A DNA stretch of 64,000 nucleotides from Verrucomicrobiia bacterium (GTDB taxonomy: Bacteria; Verrucomicrobiota; Verrucomicrobiia; Verrucomicrobiales; DEV007). The stretch lies in contig JAUICH010000005.1 of the NCBI GenBank assembly GCA_030427505.1, forward strand, positions 237,384-301,383. The letters are read 5' to 3'. The notes under the pieces are model-generated. The model saw nothing but the letters and a program-made list of their open reading frames with translations. It was not told the origin of the DNA and ran no database searches. A program made the position numbers and the translations under genes. Of this stretch, positions 45,198 to 53,669 are shown one piece after another (position 1 is the stretch's first letter; each line of letters opens with the position of its first letter).

Positions 45198-45836
45198 ATG
45201 TCTATCCAAAAACGACCCTTTCGTTGGCTGGCACCCTTTTTGACCGGGATGGCAGTGTCTCCCATGGCGTTCATTCTCGTCCTGGCGGGTTGCGCCACCA
45301 GTGGTTCAAAATTGAAGATCGACGACTCGGCTCTCAATGAATACCAGCAGCGGGTGGACGCTTTGACCAAGGAAAATTCCGGCTTGTCCGGACCCACCGC
45401 AGCGCAGCGCAAAGGGCTGGAGGCATGGAAAGAACTCATCTCGGACCTCTCGGTGGAACACCTCGAAGGCCGGGTGTCCCAGGTGTACGCCGAAGACACG
45501 TTCCTGAATGATACCCTGATCACTAAACGTACCGCGGCGGACGTGGAAGACTATCTCTTGGAAACCGCGCGCATGCTGGACAGCGGCACCGTGGAATTCA
45601 AAGATACCGTGTGGTCTCCGGACGGCGGCGCCTACGTGCGCTGGGAGATGGTTTACGAGGGCAAAAAGCTCGCCGGGGGCCAGCCCATCCGGACGATCGG
45701 CATGTCTCACTTGTATATCGATCAGGATAGCCGCGTGGTGCTGCAACAGGATTTTTGGGACTCCACCCGGGGCCTGTTCGAGCAGGTGCCGGTGGTGGGT
45801 CCCCAGATTCATTACATCAAAGGCCAACTACAATAA
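45198..45836 (+). CDS. Lipoprotein with NTF2/SnoaL-like domain
   Basis: The 212-aa product has an N-terminal hydrophobic stretch ending in the lipobox LAGC (about residues 29-32), so it is probably anchored to a membrane. The mature part (LEGRVSQVYAEDTFLNDTL, VRWEMVYEG, GMSHLYIDQDSRVVLQQDFWD) has the alternating strands of NTF2-like cone domains. NTF2-like proteins are common beside fatty-acid cyclopropane synthase/FAD-oxidoreductase operons under ECF sigma control. The gene sits 168 bp before the sigma factor start chosen here. Confidence 0.65.
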   Translation: MSIQKRPFRWLAPFLTGMAVSPMAFILVLAGCATSGSKLKIDDSALNEYQQRVDALTKENSGLSGPTAAQRKGLEAWKELISDLSVEHLEGRVSQVYAEDTFLNDTLITKRTAADVEDYLLETARMLDSGTVEFKDTVWSPDGGAYVRWEMVYEGKKLAGGQPIRTIGMSHLYIDQDSRVVLQQDFWDSTRGLFEQVPVVGPQIHYIKGQLQ

Positions 45837-46004
45837 AGAGAGGACAGCAGGTTTGAACCAGGGTGCACAAATTGGTTTTGAATCCGCGGGAGGCCGGCTT
45901 GCGAAAGACTGGGCATGGCGGCCGTGGTGGCGGAAATGTTGGTGGACTGGTTTCCGGGAAAGGAGACCCGGTCGCGTCGCGCCAAACGTCCTTCCGTTTC
46001 CCGC

Positions 46005-46604
46005 ATGACACTGCCGCGAGAAGAGACCTCCTCCGGGACGGACAACGCCCTGCTGGAACAAGCGGGACGCGGCGACCGTGATGCGTTCGGCAGGTTCTAC
46101 GAACGCGTCTCGATCCCGCTGTATTCCCTGGCGGTGCAGTTGTTGGGCGATGCCACGGAAGCGGAAGACGCGCTGCTGGAAGGCATGGAAGCCATCTGGC
46201 GCCAGGCGCCGAAGTTCGATGCCAGCCGGTCCTCCGCCTTTACCTGGAGCGTGATGATCTTCCGGTGCCGGGTCATCGACCGCATCCGGAAACGGGCCTC
46301 TCAATCGCGGACCCTTGACCGCGCGGAGACGGAGATGAAGACCTTGGCCGCGCCGGCGGGACACCCCGCCTCGGGACAGGACGATTTGGTGGCGAAGAAG
46401 GAAGAGTGGACGGTCATCCAGGAAGCGGTCGACTCCCTGGGGCCGGAGCGGGCTCAGTTGCTTCGCTGGTCGTTTTTCGACGGACTGACCCACCAGGAAA
46501 TTTCGGAAAAGGCGGGCCGGCCCCTGGGCACGGTAAAAACAACCATCCGCCGTGCATTGCTGGAGCTTCGCGCGATGGTGAGTGGAAAGGGTTTGGAACG
46601 ATGA
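46005..46604 (+). CDS. ECF-family RNA polymerase sigma factor
   Basis: Region 2 is visible as NALLEQAGRGDRDAFGRFYE followed by EAEDALLEGMEAIWR. Region 4 shows LGPERAQLLRWSFFDG, LTHQEISEKAGRPLGTVKTT and IRRALLELR. ATG 46005 gives the usual 12-15 residues before region 2; in-frame upstream ATGs at 45915 and 45945 would add a basic extension. Its TGA overlaps the anti-sigma ATG (ATGA at 46601-46604). It probably directs its own operon and perhaps the convergent lipid operon. Confidence 0.88.
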   Translation: MTLPREETSSGTDNALLEQAGRGDRDAFGRFYERVSIPLYSLAVQLLGDATEAEDALLEGMEAIWRQAPKFDASRSSAFTWSVMIFRCRVIDRIRKRASQSRTLDRAETEMKTLAAPAGHPASGQDDLVAKKEEWTVIQEAVDSLGPERAQLLRWSFFDGLTHQEISEKAGRPLGTVKTTIRRALLELRAMVSGKGLER

Positions 46605-47410
46605 AGGACCCCATGTCACATCACAGAGCTGATGCCGCGCTCGAGTGGGTGCAGGGATACGGCACGCCTGAAGAACGGGCGGCGTTCGAGTCTGAGATGG
46701 CGTTCGACCCGGAACTGAGCGAACTGGCTGGAAGGCTCGCGGAAAGCGCCGCGCTTCTGGCGCGGTCCATTCCCCAGGTGGAGCCACCGGAGGAATTGGG
46801 TGGGAAATTGATGGACCGGCTGGGCGAGCAGGAGGCGCCGTCACCCTCACTGAGACCGCTACCAAAAGCAACTGAGTCCGTTCCACCCACCAGGCCAAAG
46901 ACCGTTCCCAAGGTCCGCGAAATCCTGGCCTGGGCGGCGGCGATTGCCCTGGCGGGGGGCTGTGTGTCGCTCTGGAAGCGGCAGTCCGCGGTGGAAAACC
47001 AGTTGGCGAAGGCTAGCGAGTTGATTGACTCCCTGAGCGCGGACTTGAATCAGGCCCGGGAAAGCCGGGACCTGGCGAGAGTCGAGGTGGAGACCTTGAA
47101 GGCCACCATCGACGAATACCGCGAGGGCGTGGCCCTGGTGGTCTGGGACGCCGAAAAACAGGAAGGTGTGCTGAAGCTGGAGAAAATGCCGCCCATTCCG
47201 GTGGATCAGGACTATCAACTGTGGGTGGTCGATCCGGATCATGAAAACCCGGTGGATGCCGGGGTCGTGCGGGTGGATGACGACGGGTTTGCCCGCGTGA
47301 AGTTCAAACCGGTGGACGAGGTGACCAAAGCGGAGAAGTTCGCCATCAGCGTGGAAGCGCGCGGTGGCGTGCCAGTGGGCCAGGGTCCCATCGTCCTGCT
47401 TAGCCCATGA
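46601..47410 (+). CDS. RskA-like anti-sigma factor
   Basis: The 269-aa product has an N-terminal anti-sigma domain (ADAALEWVQGYGTPEERAAF; no HxxxCxxC zinc motif). One transmembrane helix follows at about 107-122 (ILAWAAAIALAGGCVSLW), then a coiled coil. The C-terminal RskA domain contains DYQLWVVDPDHENPVDAGV and GPIVLLSP. It should hold the ECF sigma factor at the membrane until regulated proteolysis. It is translationally coupled at both ends, by ATGA overlaps with the sigma gene and with the hydrolase. Confidence 0.85.
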   Translation: MKDPMSHHRADAALEWVQGYGTPEERAAFESEMAFDPELSELAGRLAESAALLARSIPQVEPPEELGGKLMDRLGEQEAPSPSLRPLPKATESVPPTRPKTVPKVREILAWAAAIALAGGCVSLWKRQSAVENQLAKASELIDSLSADLNQARESRDLARVEVETLKATIDEYREGVALVVWDAEKQEGVLKLEKMPPIPVDQDYQLWVVDPDHENPVDAGVVRVDDDGFARVKFKPVDEVTKAEKFAISVEARGGVPVGQGPIVLLSP

Positions 47411-48555
47411 GGCAGCTCGCTTCCGGCGATGGATCTTGGGGACTGACGGCGGTTCGAATCACATCGGGCTTGGTCCTGGTGCTCCTGATCTTTCTGGCCA
47501 TCGCGAAATGGCGGCGGGGTGGATCGATTTTCGAATGGCAGGCTTCCTTGCTGGCCACGGAGTTTAGCCATTGGCTGGCGGTGATTGCCGTTGTCACGGG
47601 CGTCACCGCCGCGCTGACGTGGCCGTTTTTCCAGATACGCTGGGGTGGCCTGTTTTTGTGCGTGGCACTGGGGCTGATCTTTCTACTTCCCGCGTGGCGG
47701 GCCAGCCAAAGCGTTTCCACGTTTTCCTGGAGCCGCTTGTGGTTACCTGGGCAGGGCAGGGAACACACCGCCGTCCATGTGGAACGGAGAACTTACCGCG
47801 AAGCCGGGGCCCTCGGCCCCGCGATGGAGGTAGTCGTTTGCCGTCCGGACTTGGATAGCCCGCCTAAGACCGGGCTACCCTGGGTGTTGTCCCTTCATGG
47901 TGGCGGATGGAACAGTGGCAGGCCGGACGAATTCCTGGCGGCGGACCGGGAACTGGCGTCTCATGGCTATGTGGTCCTGATGCCGGCCTACCGGCTGGCG
48001 CCCGAATCCCGCTGGCCAGCCCCGAGGGAAGACGTCCGCGACGCGATCGCCTGGGCCCGCGAGCACGCGGACCAGCTGGGCCTCGATCCAGCACGGCTGA
48101 CGCTGCTGGGCCGCTCCGCGGGCGGTCAGATCGCCACGGCCTGCGCGTTCGGATGCCCGGAGTTGCGCGTGGAAAAGTGCATCGCGCTCTATGCGCCTCA
48201 CGACCTGTTCTTTGCCTGGGAGTATGCGCGGGAAGACGACGTGCTGAATTCGATGAAGCTGCTGCGGGACTACCTGGGAGGCACTCCTCAAACTGTTGGC
48301 GAAGCCTACCGCACGGCATCCGGCATCCGGCTGGTAAGCCAGAAAGCTCCCGCCACCCTGTTGATCCACGGCCGCCGTGACAGCCTGGTGTGGGTGGAAC
48401 AAAGCCGCCGGCTGGCGAAGCAGATGGACGCCATTGGCGCGAAAGCCAGGTTCGTGGAACTGCCCTGGGCGACCCATGCCTGCGACTACTTCCCCTGGAC
48501 ACCCGGCGGCCAGACGGTGATGGCCGAAGTGCTGGCTTTCCTGGAGAAGGAGTAG
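47407..48555 (+). CDS. Membrane alpha/beta hydrolase (BD-FAE/esterase-like)
   Basis: The 382-aa product has three N-terminal transmembrane helices (about 18-34, 55-72, 80-96) followed by an alpha/beta hydrolase domain. Oxyanion-hole motif HGGGW lies at 164-168, nucleophile elbow GRSAGG at 235-240 (Ser237), and the Asp/His pair near HGRRDSLV and ATHACDY. It starts inside the anti-sigma stop (ATGA), so it belongs to the sigma operon. A lipid or acyl-ester substrate is plausible but not shown. Confidence 0.82.
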   Translation: MRQLASGDGSWGLTAVRITSGLVLVLLIFLAIAKWRRGGSIFEWQASLLATEFSHWLAVIAVVTGVTAALTWPFFQIRWGGLFLCVALGLIFLLPAWRASQSVSTFSWSRLWLPGQGREHTAVHVERRTYREAGALGPAMEVVVCRPDLDSPPKTGLPWVLSLHGGGWNSGRPDEFLAADRELASHGYVVLMPAYRLAPESRWPAPREDVRDAIAWAREHADQLGLDPARLTLLGRSAGGQIATACAFGCPELRVEKCIALYAPHDLFFAWEYAREDDVLNSMKLLRDYLGGTPQTVGEAYRTASGIRLVSQKAPATLLIHGRRDSLVWVEQSRRLAKQMDAIGAKARFVELPWATHACDYFPWTPGGQTVMAEVLAFLEKE

Positions 48556-48562
48556 CCGGGCT

Positions 48563-48779
48563 TAGGCAGCGTGGACAAACTGGAGAGCAGAACGGAAATG
48601 AAGAAAAGAAAAGAGAACTCAGCGCCGCGAAGCGGCGAATATCTGGAGACGCGGCCCATTTTTCGCCTGGCTTCGTTCCCGCTCACTCTATTGGGGGTCG
48701 GCCCAAGGCCGTTCGCGGCGCCTTGCCAGACAAGAAATGCTCTCGCGCCGGTCCGCCCCCAATTTGTCCACACTGCCTA
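48563..48779. repeat. 217-bp MITE-like element with TAGGCAG inverted ends, copy 1
   Basis: The left end TAGGCAGCGTGGACAAACTGG and the inverted right end TAGGCAGTGTGGACAAATTGG match at 19 of 21 positions. The core, about 48585-48660, holds the hairpin CGCCGC-GAA-GCGGCG. It is nearly identical to the inverted copy at 56129-56241. The element fills the space between two convergent operons, and its right TIR supplies the TAG stop of the TPR gene. Confidence 0.8.
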
Positions 48780-49580
48780 CTCACCCAGAGTCGCCAGCAC
48801 TTCGCGGCCGCGGGCCTTGGTGTCGGGGTCGTCTTTCTCGGTGGAGGGCAGCGCCAGACCGCGCTCGATCAATTCGCGGGCCTCTTCCGGGCGATCCAGG
48901 CTGGCGTAGGTGATGCCCAGCTCGACGTGATGGGAGACGCGACCGGGGTTCAACTCCACGGCCTTTTCGAAGGCTTTGGCCGATTCTTCCAGAGAGGCAT
49001 CCGGCAGGCCACCGTAAACCAGGGCAACGATGCCCCGCAGCACGGGCCCCACCTCCACGACCTCGCGGTGCCAGCGGCCCAGCATATGCCAGCCGTAGTC
49101 CAGACTGTCGTCCAGTGCCAGGGCCTTTTCGGTCTGCTCTTTGACCTTACGCGAATACTCGACCTTCTGACGGCCCCCGGCAAAATCTAGCAGGCGGCCG
49201 TAGCAGATGGCCAGGGAAAGATGGGACTCCGCAAAGTCGGGCGCGGCCGTCACGGAGCGCTGAGCGTAGTCCAGCGCCTTCTGCCCGGCGGCCAGTTGAG
49301 CGGCCTCGCTCTCCAGATCCACCATGGACTCGGCATACTGTTTGGCGATCTGGTTGAGCAGGTAGGGGTCCTCCGGGGTGAGTTTCTCAGCTTCCAGGTA
49401 AACGGCGAGGGCCTCGCCGGTCTTCCATTCCGCGTCCAGCGCGTCACCTTGTCGAATGAGCTTCGCGGCAGCCTTGCGCTTGTCTTCAGGTGCTCGACTC
49501 TCCGCGACCGAACTTCCCGCAAAGCCGAATGCCAGAAGCAGGCCCAGAAAGATTGCCGGATGTGTTGGCGCGTTTTTCAT
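48777..49580 (-). CDS. Secreted TPR-repeat protein
   Basis: Start at ATG 49580 overlaps the stop of the upstream methyltransferase gene (ATGA). A signal peptide ([20 protein letters not shown], ending near VAES) is followed by about 240 aa of tetratricopeptide helices such as [20 protein letters not shown] and [16 protein letters not shown]. The stop codon lies inside the inverted end of the adjacent MITE-like element. It is the last gene of the lipid operon; probably a periplasmic protein-interaction scaffold. Confidence 0.8.
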   Translation of the reverse strand: MKNAPTHPAIFLGLLLAFGFAGSSVAESRAPEDKRKAAAKLIRQGDALDAEWKTGEALAVYLEAEKLTPEDPYLLNQIAKQYAESMVDLESEAAQLAAGQKALDYAQRSVTAAPDFAESHLSLAICYGRLLDFAGGRQKVEYSRKVKEQTEKALALDDSLDYGWHMLGRWHREVVEVGPVLRGIVALVYGGLPDASLEESAKAFEKAVELNPGRVSHHVELGITYASLDRPEEARELIERGLALPSTEKDDPDTKARGREVLATLGE

Positions 49581-50632
49581 TGGCTTCCTCCCGCCTCTGG
49601 TTGTTCGAAGCGATAGTGGGACACGATCCACTCCTGACCGTCGCGGAACCCCCAGAGTTCGGCACAGGCCATGAAGAAGACACGCCAGTAGTTCCACCAG
49701 CGCTCCGCGTCCTCAGGCCCGTAGGCCTTCTCGAAGACGGGTTGGATCTTGTCCCGGTGGGCATCCATGTTCCTCAGCCAGCATTCCGCGGTCTGCTGGT
49801 AATGCCAGCCACTGACGTTCCAGTGTTCGCGGATGCGGAGATCGTCCTGAAAGTAGAGCAGCAGGTCATCGGAGGGCATCTGGCCGCCGGTGAAGAAATA
49901 CTTCGGCATCCAGTCGTCTTCGTCCTTCGCCTCATAGTGGTAAGCCGCGACTGTATGGGTAAAGATATGAACGAAGAGAGAGCCTCCCGGCTTCAGCCAG
50001 GTAGCGATCCGGCGCATGAGTTCGCCGTAATTTTTCATGTGCTCGAACATTTCGACCGACACCACACGGTCAAAAACGCTGTCGCCTTCGCCTTCGTAGC
50101 TCACCATGTTCGCCGTACGGACCGTCAGATTGGTAAAGCCCTTGGAACGGGCAACGCCGTCGATATACGCCTTCTGCGACGCGGAGTTCGAAACAACGGT
50201 GATCTCGGATTCTGGATAGTGCTCCGCCATCCAGAGGGAAAGAGAGCCCCAGCCGCAACCCAGCTCCAGGATGCGCTGACCGTTGGCAAGCCCGGCCCGC
50301 TCGCAGGTGAGGCGCAGCATTTTTTCCTCCGCTTCGGCCAGGGAATCCTCTGGTGAGTCGAACCAGGCGCAGCTGTATTTCAGCCGTGGACCCAGGCTGT
50401 ATTGATAGAATTCCGTCGGGACTTCGTAGTGTTGTTCGTTGGCGGCTTCCGTATGGATGGCGATAGGACTTTCCCGCAAACCGGCGATGTGTTTCAGGAG
50501 CGCGGCGCGCCGGAGCTCGACCGTGGGCTGGACAAATTCTTTCAGCGACTGGGCCAACTTTCGCCGAATGCCGAAGCGGATCAGCGCGTCCGGCAGGGTG
50601 CCCTTGGCAAGTAGTTCGTTGGTCTGGTTCAT
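49577..50632 (-). CDS. CFA-synthase/CNMT-like SAM methyltransferase
   Basis: The 351-aa product contains the SAM-binding motif [19 protein letters not shown], an acidic [12 protein letters not shown] segment and a post-motif [12 protein letters not shown]. Overall it resembles the cyclopropane-fatty-acid-synthase branch that also includes plant coclaurine N-methyltransferases. It is clearly distinct from the second methyltransferase in this operon. Likely methylates unsaturated membrane lipids or a lipid headgroup. It lies 18 bp downstream of the DUF1295 gene. Confidence 0.85.
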   Translation of the reverse strand: MNQTNELLAKGTLPDALIRFGIRRKLAQSLKEFVQPTVELRRAALLKHIAGLRESPIAIHTEAANEQHYEVPTEFYQYSLGPRLKYSCAWFDSPEDSLAEAEEKMLRLTCERAGLANGQRILELGCGWGSLSLWMAEHYPESEITVVSNSASQKAYIDGVARSKGFTNLTVRTANMVSYEGEGDSVFDRVVSVEMFEHMKNYGELMRRIATWLKPGGSLFVHIFTHTVAAYHYEAKDEDDWMPKYFFTGGQMPSDDLLLYFQDDLRIREHWNVSGWHYQQTAECWLRNMDAHRDKIQPVFEKAYGPEDAERWWNYWRVFFMACAELWGFRDGQEWIVSHYRFEQPEAGGSQ

Positions 50633-50650
50633 TTCAGGATAGTTAGGGAG

Positions 50651-51460
50651 TTAGGACTCATTGGCCGCCTTCCTGGGTGGCAGCGGTATGAAAGGACTGG
50701 TGGTGCGCTGATACTCCCGGTAGCGGTCGCCGCGCTTTTCGACGGAGAGTTGCTCAGTCAGGGGTATGCCGGTGACTTTCAGCAGGAAAAACAGCATGGC
50801 CAACGGAGCGAGAATGGCGGTCCACCCCCAGGGCACCGGCAGGGCCATGAGAAACAGCCCCCACCAGAGCAGAGACTGGAAGAAGTAATTCGGATGGCGT
50901 GAATAACGCCACAAGCCGCGCTGGCAGACAGCCAACTTGTCTCCTCTGGTGGCTTCCTTAAATTGCTCCAACTGTCGATCGGCCAGGGCCTCTCCTAAGA
51001 GCGCTATCGCCCATACGACAAGACCCGCGAGTTCCAAAGGATGAAGGGCCGGGCTTCCGTTTTGCGCGATGAGGAATACCGGCAGGGTCAACAGCCAGAC
51101 AAGCAGCGCTTGGGCGAGGAAGAAAAACAGAAAGCTTCGCGCCAGGCCGGGGCCCTTCCATTCTTCCCGCAGTACCCGGTAACGGGGGTCCTCTTCCGGA
51201 TGATGGCGCGCAACCCGCCGCCAGAGATGGATGCCCAGGCGAAGACTCCAGGCCACGATCAGAAAGCCGATCACCAGCCGCCTCAGGGGCCACCCGCTCC
51301 CGCCGGCCGCATACAGAATGGCCACCGGCGCGAAGCTCAGCGACCACGTGACGTCGACAAACGAGAAGTTATCGTGCCGCAGGCTCAGCCGCCAGGTCAC
51401 GGTCATCAGCCCGGCGAGAAGCGATGCGGAAATCAGGAGCAGAAGCCAACTATTTAGCAT
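50651..51460 (-). CDS. DUF1295 membrane protein (steroid 5-alpha-reductase-like)
   Basis: The 269-aa integral membrane protein has about seven hydrophobic segments. The family signature is LWRYSRHPNYFFQSLLWWG plus a C-terminal KRGDRYREYQRTTSPFIP. DUF1295 proteins are relatives of 5-alpha reductases and isoprenylcysteine methyltransferases. They recur in CFA/DUF1365/FAD operons, where they are thought to act on the modified acyl chain. The gene is 26 bp downstream of the CFA synthase gene. Confidence 0.88.
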   Translation of the reverse strand: MLNSWLLLLISASLLAGLMTVTWRLSLRHDNFSFVDVTWSLSFAPVAILYAAGGSGWPLRRLVIGFLIVAWSLRLGIHLWRRVARHHPEEDPRYRVLREEWKGPGLARSFLFFFLAQALLVWLLTLPVFLIAQNGSPALHPLELAGLVVWAIALLGEALADRQLEQFKEATRGDKLAVCQRGLWRYSRHPNYFFQSLLWWGLFLMALPVPWGWTAILAPLAMLFFLLKVTGIPLTEQLSVEKRGDRYREYQRTTSPFIPLPPRKAANES

Positions 51461-51486
51461 ATCGGTCAGTCTCTTATGCCTCAGGT

Positions 51487-52839
51487 TCAGGAGTGGGAAG
51501 CCGGTTGCGAAACCACCACTCCATCTTCGCGATGGAGTGAAACGCGGTTCGCGGGGCGAGTGTAGACCGCCTGGACCACGCTGATGTTTCGGGAAGCAAA
51601 CCCAGCTTCACAGTATTTAAGGTAGTAGTTCCACTTCCGGATGAACCGCTCGGAAAACCCGAGTGCTTTCACTTCGTCCAACCGGGTATTGAAGGTCTCG
51701 TGCCACTCCCGGAGGGTGCGCGCGTAGGATGTGCCCAGGTCTTCCAGGCCATGCAGGAAGAGATTTCCCGTGCGGTTCATCGCCTGGTTCATCCGGCCCA
51801 CGCTGAGGAGCAGGGAACCGGGAAAGATGTGCTTCTGGATAAAGTCGGTGCCGCGCCGGAGTTCGGCGTGGTCCCGGTCGGGAACGGTGATCATCTGGAC
51901 CGCGAGCAGTCCTCCGGGCGCCAGCAGCTCGTGACACTTCGCGGTCCAGGTCTCCAGGTAGCGGTCGCCCACGGCCTCCAGCATCTCTATGGAGACGATC
52001 TTGTCGAAGCGGCCCCGCAGATCGCGGTAGTCTTGCAGGCGGATTTCGATGCGATCCTGGAGACCCGCTTCCACCACGCGTCGGCACGCCTCCTCATGCT
52101 GGGCCGGAGAGATGGTCACTCCGGTCACTTTGACGCCGAACCGGGAAGCGGCATGAATGGCAAAGCCGCCCCAGCCGCAGCCGATCTCCAGGACATGGTC
52201 TCCGGGCTGAAGTTTCAGCTTTTCGCAAAGGGCTTCATATTTGGCCTGCTGAGCAGACTCCAGAGATTGGCCGGGCGAGGTGAAGCGGGCCGAAGAATAG
52301 GTCATGGAGGGGTCCAGCCAGAGCTGGTAGAAGCGGTTCCCCAGATCGTAGTGCTCTTCAATATTCCGCCGGCTCATGGTCTTGCTGTTAGGGCGGAGCC
52401 AGTGACCCACGCGGTCGAGCAGCCGGAGCAGACCCATCCATTTCAGGCGCTCCGAATTGCCCTCCAGTTTTTCGTCCGCCCGGAGATTGACGACAAACCA
52501 CTCGATCGCGGCCCGGATGTCCGGTGTGTCCCAGTCTCCATCCATGTAAGCCTCTCCCAGCCCAACGTTTCCGTGGAGGACACACTTCCGGAAGAAGGCT
52601 TCGTTCCGGATGGTGATCCGGGCGGACAGTTTTTCAGAAACATCTTCAGCGCCGAAGCACTCGGTGGTTCCATCAGGATAATCCAGGCGAAGCCGGCCCT
52701 GGCGAAAGTTCCGCAGAATGGCTAACAAAGGCACTCGCCAGAAGCGGGCGGATCGGGAAACCTCTCCACGGGCCGGAGTCAGGGACGAAGCCTCAGCGGC
52801 GGAGGCCGTTTCTGGAAGGGTGGAGTCTGAGGACTTCAT
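51487..52839 (-). CDS. Cyclopropane-fatty-acyl-phospholipid synthase
   Basis: The 450-aa product starts at ATG 52839, overlapping the DUF1365 stop (ATGA at 52836-52839). The N-terminal lipid-binding part includes GNVGLGEAYMDGDWDTPD and HYDLGNRFYQLWLD. The SAM site is VLEIGCGWGGFAIHAASRFG and the bicarbonate/active-site region includes VSIEMLEAVGDRYLETW and QKHIFPG. It is expected to add a methylene or methyl group to the double bond made by the desaturase of the same operon. The closest named relative is Cfa; I leave the symbol blank because paralogues share the family. Confidence 0.92.
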   Translation of the reverse strand: MKSSDSTLPETASAAEASSLTPARGEVSRSARFWRVPLLAILRNFRQGRLRLDYPDGTTECFGAEDVSEKLSARITIRNEAFFRKCVLHGNVGLGEAYMDGDWDTPDIRAAIEWFVVNLRADEKLEGNSERLKWMGLLRLLDRVGHWLRPNSKTMSRRNIEEHYDLGNRFYQLWLDPSMTYSSARFTSPGQSLESAQQAKYEALCEKLKLQPGDHVLEIGCGWGGFAIHAASRFGVKVTGVTISPAQHEEACRRVVEAGLQDRIEIRLQDYRDLRGRFDKIVSIEMLEAVGDRYLETWTAKCHELLAPGGLLAVQMITVPDRDHAELRRGTDFIQKHIFPGSLLLSVGRMNQAMNRTGNLFLHGLEDLGTSYARTLREWHETFNTRLDEVKALGFSERFIRKWNYYLKYCEAGFASRNISVVQAVYTRPANRVSLHREDGVVVSQPASHS

Positions 52840-53669
52840 GATTTGGTGGATGAGGTGGGAGCAGAGTTCGTGAGGCTGGCGTGGGGCCGGTAGAGGTCCC
52901 GCTGAAGCTGACGGTCCGCGTCTTTCCGGAAGACCGGCAGGCGCTTGAGCCAGAGCCGCAGGGCCTGCCAATGAATTTTCCAGATCACTTGCAGCGTCAG
53001 CAGCGGATAACGGATGGAGAACCAGAGCAGCTTCCGGTCAGAGAGCGGACAGCTCGTTCCCCGGATCCAGCTAACCAGGAGGGTTTCTCCGTTTTCGATG
53101 TCGTCGATGTGGATCTCGATCTTGTCGCCAGGCACCTTGATCCTGAAGTCGAACTCGGCGGTCAGGCTGGTGAAGGGAGACACGTAGAAGTGTTTGGGAG
53201 TCTTGAGGCGAAAGTGGCCCGGCGATTCTGGCGCGGCGATCAAGTAAGGCTTCAGCTCCTTGTAGGTATTGCAGACCTCCACCACGGCGTAGAGGGGCTG
53301 TCCCGCCGGATCGCTGATGAAGTAGAAACAAACCGGGTTGAAGATGTATCCCAGGATGCGGGGTAGAGTGACGAGCCGCACCCCCATGTCATCCGCGAGC
53401 GTGATTCCCTGTTCCTCCAACCAGGCACGCAGATTGTCGCGCAGGCCGGGTCCTTTCCCCAGGTCCAGATGGTCCGCGTCCCGGAACGAATAGAGGTTGA
53501 ACCGATTGTGGCTGAATAGCGCGAGTTTCCGCGAAAGCGCCGGTACCTCTGCCAGGTCCAGGTCGAAGTAAAAGAGCCGGTAGCGGAAGGCATGCTTTTT
53601 CGGCGAGAGGCGCTGGTGCACCACTTCGCACTCATACAGCCTGGAAGGTGCCTTCAACGCAACGTCCAT
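52836..53669 (-). CDS. DUF1365 family protein
   Basis: The 277-aa product starts at ATG 53669 behind a GGAGGG ribosome-binding site. Family marks are SRLYECEVVHQRLSPKKHAF, RYRLFYFDLDL, RILGYIFNPVCFYFI and PKHFYVSPF. DUF1365 is almost always paired with a FAD oxidoreductase and a CFA synthase, as here. Its start overlaps the upstream FAD gene by 16 bp. Molecular role unknown. Confidence 0.92.
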   Translation of the reverse strand: MDVALKAPSRLYECEVVHQRLSPKKHAFRYRLFYFDLDLAEVPALSRKLALFSHNRFNLYSFRDADHLDLGKGPGLRDNLRAWLEEQGITLADDMGVRLVTLPRILGYIFNPVCFYFISDPAGQPLYAVVEVCNTYKELKPYLIAAPESPGHFRLKTPKHFYVSPFTSLTAEFDFRIKVPGDKIEIHIDDIENGETLLVSWIRGTSCPLSDRKLLWFSIRYPLLTLQVIWKIHWQALRLWLKRLPVFRKDADRQLQRDLYRPHASLTNSAPTSSTKS

